DNA of 64,000 nucleotides, from positions 1 to 64,000 of the forward strand of contig JAISFM010000134.1 of NCBI GenBank assembly GCA_031263605.1, read 5' to 3'. Origin of the DNA: Clostridiales bacterium. Its GTDB lineage: Bacteria > Bacillota > Clostridia > Christensenellales > DUVY01. Positions 34,268-41,046 of this stretch are shown here, one piece after another. The stretch's first letter is position 1. Each line of letters begins with the position of its first letter. The notes beneath the pieces were generated by a model, which was given only the letters and a program-made list of their open reading frames with translations, searched no databases and was not told the origin of the DNA. The position numbers and the translations under genes are program-made.

Positions 34268-36349
34268 ATGAAAAGAAAGAAATTTTTACCGATACTCGCG
34301 CTGATCCTTGTGTGGGCGGCGGCGGCCGCGCTCGCGGCGTGCTCCCCGCGCGAGGAGATCGATTACCGCGAGGAAACCGTCGCGCGGACGCCGCTCGCCG
34401 CGCCCGAAAACGCGCGTATGGACGGCGAGGCCTTGAAATGGGAGGCCGTCGAAAACGCGGCGGGCTATACGGTCGCCTACCTCTGCGAGGAGGAGGAAAA
34501 CCCCGCCGCCGTCGAGGTTTCGGCGGGCGGCACGGAATACGCTTTTTCTTTGAGCGAGCCGGGCGTGTATTCGGCGAGGGTGCGCGCGACGGCCGCCGCC
34601 GACAGTTTTTATTCCCGCTCGCCGTGGTCGGATTGGATTCCGTTCCGCTATGTCGGCGCGTTCAGGCTGCCCGCGCCCGCGAATTTAACCTATGAGGGCG
34701 ACACGGTTTCGTGGCCGGCCGTCGAGAACGCGGCCGTTTACGAAGTCCGCGTAAACGCCGCCGCCGCCGTCCGCGTTTCGGCGACCGAGTACACCGTCCC
34801 CGCCGCCGCGCCGGGCGCGGACTATGCCGTCGAGGTGCGCGCGGTGTCCGAGGACAGTTTGTATTACGGCGATTCGGAGTGGGCGTCCCTGACCTTCCGC
34901 TTCACCGTGGCCTATGCCGCGCCCGCCAATTTGCGCGTCGGCGGCGACGGCTTTGCCCGTTGGGACGAAACGGAGTATTTGACGGAGGGCTATACCGCGT
35001 CGGTTCGGCAGTTGCCGGACGGCGCGCCCGCGACGGGCGCGGCGGAGGCGGCCCTGTACGACGTGACCCTTTTGCCGACCGGCGACTATGCGCTGAAAGT
35101 CATGGTCAACGGGGGCGCGGACGGCGTGACCGCTTCGTCCTATACCGAGGAAATCAAATTCCGCGTTACCCAATTCAGGTCGTGGGACGCCGCCGGCATC
35201 GTGTCCGAGTTTACGTCGTGGAACAAATGCACCGCGGCGGCGGTCGGGGATTACGCGAGTTTGCGCTGCGAGGAGGGTTGGGGCGGGCTTGTGTCGCCCG
35301 CGCTCACGGTCAATTACGAGTTGCGTCCGGTACTCGTTACCGAATACCTGTCGGTGCCGTTCGGCTATATGGGCAACTTCTATTTGGGGGGCGGGCTGTA
35401 TATTTACGCGCCCGATATTCGCGGCCCGTTCGGCGCGCTGTCCGTCCACTCCGATATGGCGCGCTATATGGACGGCGCGATTCCCTCCGCCACGGGGGTC
35501 GTTTCGGGCGTGAGTTTTTCCATCGGCTTTACGTACGCGCCCGTGGGCGCGCCCACGCGCGAGGTCGCGCAGGTCAAAAATGTGCGCATCGTGTACGTGA
35601 CGGAAATCCCCGAAATCCCCGACGAGTTGCAGGATCTTTCCGCGCCGTCGGATTTGCAGTTCAACGGGTTGAATTTGTCCTGGCGCGCCTCGCCCGGCAA
35701 CGCCGCGTATACGCCGACCTATACCCTCGAAATTCTGAAACATAACGGCACGGATTATGTGACGGCGGAGACACTGAACGCCTATCCGTACACGTCCTAT
35801 AACCTCGGCGATTTGCCCGGCTTTTCGCCGGGGCGGTATTCGTTCCGCGTGACGGCCGACGGGGACGGCGCGTACTTCTCGGATTCGCAGTCCGCGCGGG
35901 CGGCCAATATGAACGTGGCGGTGACGGCCTTGGATTTAGCAACCATCGCGGCGAGCGCGGCCAACGGGATAGGCGTAGCCGTTCCGAACAGGGTTTTTGA
36001 GGACGGGAAGTTAAAATTGACCCTCGCGTCCGGCTACGGGACGATCAAATATACCGCGCCGACGGCTATCGACGTGCGGAACTCGTATTTGACGATAGAC
36101 TTCGACTCGATAACCGGCGGGAATTACTATATACGGCTGCCGGAGGCGGGCGGCAACGCGGGCAACGTCAACACCATCGTGTCGGGTGACAGCAGCGTGA
36201 CGGGGCCGTGCAACTGGAAATTGACGGACGTGCCCGCGCTTGCCGACGCGACGGGGACGAAATCGTTCGATCTGCATTTGGGGATCAGCGGCAGCAACAT
36301 GACCTGCTACATCTCGAAAATCGCGTTCGTCACGGTCGCGCCCGCCTGA
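34268..36349 (+). CDS. Surface lipoprotein with Fn3-like and recurrent GWG modules
   Basis: The 693-aa lipoprotein has lipobox LAAC (Cys25). The ATG at 34268, behind GTAAAGAGGTTCGT, is preferred to an upstream in-frame ATG that lies in repeat DNA. Residues 40-300 carry Fn3-like repeats (LKWEAVENAAGYTVAYLCEE, VSWPAVENAAVYEVRV, WDETEYLTEGYTASVRQL). A recurrent module (nt about 35195-35610) shows CEEGWGGLVSPALTVNYELR and GYMGNFYLGGGLYIY. Then come the Fn3-like linker APSDLQFNGLNLSWRASPGN and a terminal beta domain. The order linker plus terminal domain is the same as in the 12639 and 26208 proteins, making three paralogues. No catalytic motif is seen; a role in glycan binding at the cell surface is inferred. 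Confidence 0.76.
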   Translation: MKRKKFLPILALILVWAAAAALAACSPREEIDYREETVARTPLAAPENARMDGEALKWEAVENAAGYTVAYLCEEEENPAAVEVSAGGTEYAFSLSEPGVYSARVRATAAADSFYSRSPWSDWIPFRYVGAFRLPAPANLTYEGDTVSWPAVENAAVYEVRVNAAAAVRVSATEYTVPAAAPGADYAVEVRAVSEDSLYYGDSEWASLTFRFTVAYAAPANLRVGGDGFARWDETEYLTEGYTASVRQLPDGAPATGAAEAALYDVTLLPTGDYALKVMVNGGADGVTASSYTEEIKFRVTQFRSWDAAGIVSEFTSWNKCTAAAVGDYASLRCEEGWGGLVSPALTVNYELRPVLVTEYLSVPFGYMGNFYLGGGLYIYAPDIRGPFGALSVHSDMARYMDGAIPSATGVVSGVSFSIGFTYAPVGAPTREVAQVKNVRIVYVTEIPEIPDELQDLSAPSDLQFNGLNLSWRASPGNAAYTPTYTLEILKHNGTDYVTAETLNAYPYTSYNLGDLPGFSPGRYSFRVTADGDGAYFSDSQSARAANMNVAVTALDLATIAASAANGIGVAVPNRVFEDGKLKLTLASGYGTIKYTAPTAIDVRNSYLTIDFDSITGGNYYIRLPEAGGNAGNVNTIVSGDSSVTGPCNWKLTDVPALADATGTKSFDLHLGISGSNMTCYISKIAFVTVAPA

Positions 36350-36899
36350 TTTTAATGATTAATGACTAATGATTAATTGTTGACCTGTCGGGAAAGGGGC
36401 TTGGGTATGATTTATGTTTCTTGCCCACAGGCAATGCCGATTTAACGATTAATGAGGGAGTGTACAAACAGCATGGAACATAAACTCGGGTTGGCCTTGC
36501 GCAAAGGACAGCGGTAAGCGTCTGACGTGACAATCTCTATATAAAAAGGGGCGTTTCGTGTTTGGTAGAGATTGCCGCGTCGCGCTTCGCGCTTCTCGCA
36601 ATGACCGGTAGCAATGCGGTTTGTACACTCCCATAAAGGATTAATTAATGATAAATGATTAATTTCGGATAGGGTTCGTTAAGGCGGCGTTTCCGGTGGG
36701 CAAGAAACGCAAAGCATACCCAATGCCCCTTTTCCCGACAGGTCAACAATTTTGCATTCTGCATTGAATAATGCCTGTGGGCAAGAAACAAAGAGCATAC
36801 CCAAAGTTTCTTGTTCGACAGGCCAACAATTAATCATTTATCATTAGTCATTAATCATTAATTAATCATTAACTATAATACGAGGGCTTTGGCAAACGG
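36350..36899. repeat. 550-bp cluster of family B palindromic units with TAATGAT heptamers
   Basis: Three related units lie here: one forward (about 36353-36455, core GTTTCTTGCCCACAGGCAAT) and two reversed (about 36680-36763 and 36765-36830, core GGGCAAGAAAC). TAATGAT/ATTAATC arrays occur at 36353-36380, 36640-36665 and 36832-36873. One dispersed GATTGCCGCG repeat is at about 36568-36604. At the end, TATAAT (36874-36879) may be the -10 site of the esterase gene. Confidence 0.72.
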
Positions 36900-38033
36900 A
36901 TGGAAATAATGAATAGGAAATATACCGTGTTTTTATTGAAAACGAGGGCGGCGGCTTTGGCTATTTTGCTGACGGGGTCGCTTTGCTTTTTCGGCGGCTG
37001 CGCTCCTTTCGGCGACCGGCGGGAAACGGGCGGGCAAAACGCCGGATATACGGCGGTCGATACGGGCGCGGCGGGGCTTTCCGATTCGGGAACCGGCGAC
37101 GACAACGCCGCCGTCCCGATCGACGTGTACGTCTTGGCGGGGCAGAGCAATATGGCGGGGACTTCGCGCGTGAGTTCGCTGCCCGAAAAATACCGCAGGA
37201 CGTACCCGTCCGTCAAGTATTACAACGGCGGCGACACGGGCGAGGGCGGTACCGTGCCGCGCAATCAATGGCACACCGTGAGGCCCGACGGGAACCGTTA
37301 TTACCCGTACAACAATGAAACGTACTGGTTCGGCCCCGAACTCGGCATGGCGGAGGTTTTGCAGAATAAGGACGGCGAGATCGCTTTCATCAAATACGCT
37401 TACGGCGGCACCGGGATATACCAGCACCCCGGGCTGAACAACAAGCCCGCCTCAATGGGGCTGAACCGCGACAACTGGCACGGGCCTTGGGACGGCGTTC
37501 AGGGCAGGTGGGACGACCCCGACCTGCAAAACGCCGCCAATCCGATGGGCAAACTATATTGCCAACTGCTCGACACCGTGGAGGAAGCGTCCGCGAAATT
37601 GCGCGGCGACGGGTACGCGCCCGTCATTCGGGGATTTGCGTGGATGCAGGGCGAAACGGACGGCGAAATCCAATTCAACGGCGGCAACGGCGACCACCGC
37701 GCGGCGGACGTGTACGAACACAATCTGACGGAGTTTTTCAACGCGGTGCGCGCCGAATTGGGCGCGCCGGAATTGCCGATCGTGTTCGGCGAGATATACG
37801 AATACAGCGCGTCGGTCGTCGAGGTGCGGAAAATCGTGGCCGCGCAGAGGGCGGTCGGCAATCTCCCCGACAATTATTTGGTCGAAACGGGGGATTTGGT
37901 CATCGACGGCTCGATAGACACGTGGCATTGGAACGGCTTGTCGGAATGGGTATTGGGCATCCGGTTCGGCGAGGAATTGTACAAGGCCGCGCGCGACATC
38001 AACAACGCCTATGACGACGGGTATACCGAGTAG
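36900..38033 (+). CDS. SASA-domain carbohydrate acetylesterase lipoprotein
   Basis: The 377-aa lipoprotein has an FGGC lipobox-like site (Cys34) after a hydrophobic leader. The SASA/DUF303 (SGNH-type) esterase domain begins VYVLAGQSNMAG, with nucleophile Ser83 in GQSN. It contains FAWMQGETDGE in the middle and ends with DTWHWNGLS, where Asp340 and His343 form the DxxH pair. GPELGMAEVL and IKYAYGGTGIY are also family motifs. Such enzymes remove O-acetyl groups from sialate, xylan, mannan or other glycans; the substrate here is unknown. The start at ATG 36900 is not preceded by a clear ribosome site, and ATG 36909 (MNRKYTVF) is an alternative. It opens a block of three esterase genes. Confidence 0.85.
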   Translation: MEIMNRKYTVFLLKTRAAALAILLTGSLCFFGGCAPFGDRRETGGQNAGYTAVDTGAAGLSDSGTGDDNAAVPIDVYVLAGQSNMAGTSRVSSLPEKYRRTYPSVKYYNGGDTGEGGTVPRNQWHTVRPDGNRYYPYNNETYWFGPELGMAEVLQNKDGEIAFIKYAYGGTGIYQHPGLNNKPASMGLNRDNWHGPWDGVQGRWDDPDLQNAANPMGKLYCQLLDTVEEASAKLRGDGYAPVIRGFAWMQGETDGEIQFNGGNGDHRAADVYEHNLTEFFNAVRAELGAPELPIVFGEIYEYSASVVEVRKIVAAQRAVGNLPDNYLVETGDLVIDGSIDTWHWNGLSEWVLGIRFGEELYKAARDINNAYDDGYTE

Positions 38034-38281
38034 CAGGGTACGCGGCCGGGTGTGAAAACCCCTTGCCGTTCCGCTCGCGCCGGCCGTTAAACTTGCAGCG
38101 GAATTGCGCCGGATTTTTGCGGAAAACAAAGATAGAAATTGAGGATTGCGGCAACGCTACTATCGAAATTTTTATCAAAGTTTGCCGTAAAAAGACGCGC
38201 AAGGCCGCCGCAGGTTGATTTCCCCGCAAGCCTGTTGCGGAGAGCGCGGCGCGGCAATCTCTGTAAAAAAACAGAAACTAA
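38034..38281. repeat. Spacer carrying MITE-like copy A3
   Basis: The element spans about 38091-38231. Its ends (CTTGCAGCGGAA and TTTCCCCGCAAG) are imperfect inverted repeats. Its centre TTGCGGCAACGCTACTATC is the complement of the centre of copies A1 and A2, and CGTAAAAAGACGCGCAAGG matches their arm. It is inverted relative to A2. Confidence 0.65.
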
Positions 38282-39181
38282 ATGAAAATGAAAATGAAAA
38301 AGAAATACGGAAGCCTTTTATTATTCGCGCTTGCGTTCGCGCTGTCGTTCGCGCTTTCCGCTTGCGGCGGCGTCGTTCGGCGAACCGAAACGGTTTATGT
38401 GCCGGGCGCGGACGGCGAGCCGGAGCAAGCGGCGGCGGGGACGGTCTTCGGGACGGTGACGTGTTTAGGGGAGCCGGTTGCCGGCGTGGCCGTGACGCTG
38501 GGGGCGAAGACGGTTTTAAGCACGCGCGCGGGGCGGTACTCGATTCGCGATGCGGCGGCCGCGGATGGAAAGGCCGTTTTTTCCAAAGAGGGGTATTTCG
38601 ATTGCAGGCGCGCCTTGAAAACGGCGGATTTTACGGACGGGACCGCTCGGATAGACGTTGAATTGACGCGGGAGGCGTCGATTTCCGGCGTCGCCGTCGA
38701 TTGGGCCGGCGCGCCCGTGCAGGGCGTCGAGGTCTTGTCGGGCGGGCAAAGGACGCTGACCGGAATCGACGGGAAATACGTTTTAAGCGGCGTTACGGCA
38801 TCCGACGGGATCGTGGCCTTTTCCAAAGCGGGCTACGGCTCCGTGACGCAACTGGTCCGCGCCGAGTGGTTTGACGGCTCCGCGGCCGCGACGGGCTTGG
38901 AAATCCTGATGCACCGCACGGCCGTCATCCGCGGGCGGGTTTCCGATACGTCGGGGTTGCCGGTCGGGGGCGTAGCCGTCGCCTGCGGCTCGGTCTCCGC
39001 CGTCACGGACGAATACGGCTACTATATTTTGCCGGGCGTTTATCCCGAAAGGAATTACACGCTCGCCCAATTCAACGTCGAATTTAAAAAGGGCGGCACG
39101 GTTCGGGTATACAGGGTCTACCTCGACGCGTATCTGGACCGCTCCGACTATGAAATCGACATGTTTATCGAAAACTTTTGA
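38282..39181 (+). CDS. Lipoprotein with three carboxypeptidase-regulatory-like domains
   Basis: The 299-aa lipoprotein has lipobox LSAC (Cys28) after MKMKMKKKYGSLLLFALAFA. After a conserved leader (GGVVRRTETVYVPG) it has three beta-sandwich repeats of the CarboxypepD_reg type: GTVTCLGEPVAGVAVTLGAK, ISGVAVDWAGAPVQGVEVLS and IRGRVSDTSGLPVGGVAVAC, each followed by a tyrosine-centred turn (GRYSIRDA, GKYVLSGV, GYYILPGV). These modules usually act as spacers or binding domains. Its first about 110 residues are strongly similar to the N-terminus of the next esterase. No Shine-Dalgarno site is evident. It may hold or present partner enzymes at the surface. Confidence 0.8.
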   Translation: MKMKMKKKYGSLLLFALAFALSFALSACGGVVRRTETVYVPGADGEPEQAAAGTVFGTVTCLGEPVAGVAVTLGAKTVLSTRAGRYSIRDAAAADGKAVFSKEGYFDCRRALKTADFTDGTARIDVELTREASISGVAVDWAGAPVQGVEVLSGGQRTLTGIDGKYVLSGVTASDGIVAFSKAGYGSVTQLVRAEWFDGSAAATGLEILMHRTAVIRGRVSDTSGLPVGGVAVACGSVSAVTDEYGYYILPGVYPERNYTLAQFNVEFKKGGTVRVYRVYLDAYLDRSDYEIDMFIENF

Positions 39182-39217
39182 AAGGCGGGGCGGCGCGCCG
39201 CTCCCCGAAAAGAATGT

Positions 39218-40624
39218 ATGAAAAGAAAGATTTGCGTTTTACCGATCCTTATTTTCGCCCTGTTCCTCGCCGCTTGCGGCGGCGTCGTCCGGCGAACCGA
39301 AACGGTCTATGTGCCGGGCGGCGATTACGAGCCGGAACAGGCGGCGGGCGTACTGACGGGGCGCGCGACTTATTTGGGCGAGCCGGTTTCCGGCGTTACC
39401 GTCACGGCCGGGGGCAAAACCGCCGTCAGCAACCGCTCCGGCGTATATGCCTTGCGCAGCGCGGAGTTGGCGGACGGAGAGATTCTCTTTCATAAGGACG
39501 GGTATATCGACGCGCGCAAAACGGCGACGAAAGCGGATTTTGCGGGCGGCGCGGCCGTAAACGCGGAAATGATCAAGATTATCCCGCAAATCCCCAACGG
39601 GACGGACGCCAAAGTCAATCTGTACGGCCGCACCGTTTACCAACGGAGCGACGGGGCGGACGAGTTTTTCAACGTCGCGGCGGGTTTCGAGGTCGCTTTT
39701 TACGGCACGGAACTGACGGCGGAAACGCGCACCCTCGCGCACAAGCGAATCAATCAGAACTATACGATGCACACCACGTGGCGCGTGCTGGTGGACGGCT
39801 CGACCGACCCCGATTTGCCCTCCCTCGACACAAAAAGTTGGATGTTCGAGGAGCAGACGATCGTGTCGGGGCTGCCCTTGGGGGTTCATACCGTCAAGGT
39901 CATGAAGTCCGACGACCCGCTGGTTTCCTCGTGCCTCGTGCGCAATTACCGCACCGACGGCGCGTTTTTGCCCGCGCCCGAAAAGCCCGCTTTGAAAATC
40001 GAGGCGTTCGGCGATTCGATCACGTCGGGCGGCGACAACCTGCTGGGGTGGCGGGGACATCCGTCGAACAGCGAGGACGTCGTGCCGCACAACAGCAACG
40101 GCGCGGCGACTTATATCACCTATGCCGCGCTGAATTTGGGCGCGCAGTTGAACGTCATGTCGGAGGTCGGCATTTGCCTTACCCAAACGGCTTTCGGCCA
40201 AACGAAAGCGATCGAAAGGATATACGGTCAAATCAGCCCCGAAAACGCCGCGCCGTGGGACATGACGAAATACATTCCCGATATCGTCGTCGTCGGCTTG
40301 GGCACCAACGACCAAAACGGCAATATGGCGGACTTTGTTTCTTCCTATAAAACGTTTATCAAGAATTTGGCGGCGGTTTACGGCAAGGGCACGGTTTTTG
40401 TCTTGGTTCACGGCTTTTGGGACGGCAGGCACATTGACGGACAATTCGTCGCGAGCGATGATTTGCAGGCTAAAATACAAGAGGTCGCGGACGATTTGAA
40501 AGCCGACGGTTACGACATGCACCGCGTGCGCTTCGAGCATTGCCCCGTCCTGCACCCCGACGTGGGAGGCCACAAGGACGCCGGCGACCGGTTGACCGCT
40601 TATTTAAAGGGTTTGGGGTATTAG
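39218..40624 (+). CDS. CE2-like acetylesterase lipoprotein with N-terminal regulatory-like domain
   Basis: The 468-aa lipoprotein has lipobox LAAC (Cys20). Residues 20-118 repeat the leader and first CarboxypepD_reg domain of the 38282 product. Residues about 130-250 form a jelly-roll domain (VNLYGRTVYQ, VAAGFEVAFYGTEL, YRVLVDG-type strands) as in family CE2 esterases. The SGNH domain follows with IEAFGDSITSGGD (nucleophile Ser267), GLGTNDQNGN (block III type) and LHPDVGGHKDAGDR near the end (catalytic His452 in the DVGGH context). CE2 enzymes deacetylate xylan and glucomannan oligosaccharides, often at O6. The gene follows its paralogous neighbour after 36 bases, so both are probably co-transcribed. 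Confidence 0.85.
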   Translation: MKRKICVLPILIFALFLAACGGVVRRTETVYVPGGDYEPEQAAGVLTGRATYLGEPVSGVTVTAGGKTAVSNRSGVYALRSAELADGEILFHKDGYIDARKTATKADFAGGAAVNAEMIKIIPQIPNGTDAKVNLYGRTVYQRSDGADEFFNVAAGFEVAFYGTELTAETRTLAHKRINQNYTMHTTWRVLVDGSTDPDLPSLDTKSWMFEEQTIVSGLPLGVHTVKVMKSDDPLVSSCLVRNYRTDGAFLPAPEKPALKIEAFGDSITSGGDNLLGWRGHPSNSEDVVPHNSNGAATYITYAALNLGAQLNVMSEVGICLTQTAFGQTKAIERIYGQISPENAAPWDMTKYIPDIVVVGLGTNDQNGNMADFVSSYKTFIKNLAAVYGKGTVFVLVHGFWDGRHIDGQFVASDDLQAKIQEVADDLKADGYDMHRVRFEHCPVLHPDVGGHKDAGDRLTAYLKGLGY

Positions 40625-41046
40625 GCGGCGTCGGCCGTAGGTATAACGAGCGCGGGAAAACGGTGTTGCAATCTCTTATATAAAAAGGGGCGTTTCGTGT
40701 TTTGTAGGGATTGCCGCGTCGCGCTTCGCGCTCCACGCAATGACAAAAGCAGTGCACAGTGCACAGTCCACAGTTTCGGTCGGGGACGTTTGCGCGCGGG
40801 GCGTTCCTGTGTTTGGTAGAGATTGCCGCGTCGCGCTTTCGCGCTCCTCGCAATGACTTGCCGTGTTTATGAGCAATGCGGTTTAACGCTCCCTAACGGC
40901 GCAAAAAGAGTTTTAATCGCCGTTGGAGGTTATGGCCGACACTATCCGGCACCCGTTTCACTTTTTTTGGATTGCTTGCGTTTATTGAAAAAATAAGTTT
41001 GGATAGGGATTGACCCGCGGGATAAAAGCGCGCTATACTGGCGCGT
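40625..41046. repeat. 422-bp spacer with dispersed repeats and a leaderless-type promoter
   Basis: Two GATTGCCGCG/CTCC(A/T)CGCAATGAC copies (about 40708-40743 and 40819-40856) flank a CACAGTG array (40751-40777). The end holds the promoter of the next gene. No coding sequence is seen. Confidence 0.65.
41010..41039 (+). promoter_or_regulatory. Promoter producing a leaderless message for the second SASA esterase
   Basis: TTGACC (41010-41015), an 18-base spacer and TATACT (41034-41039) put the start at about 41046-41047, which is the A of the ATG. No ribosome site can exist upstream, so translation would be leaderless. Confidence 0.65.
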
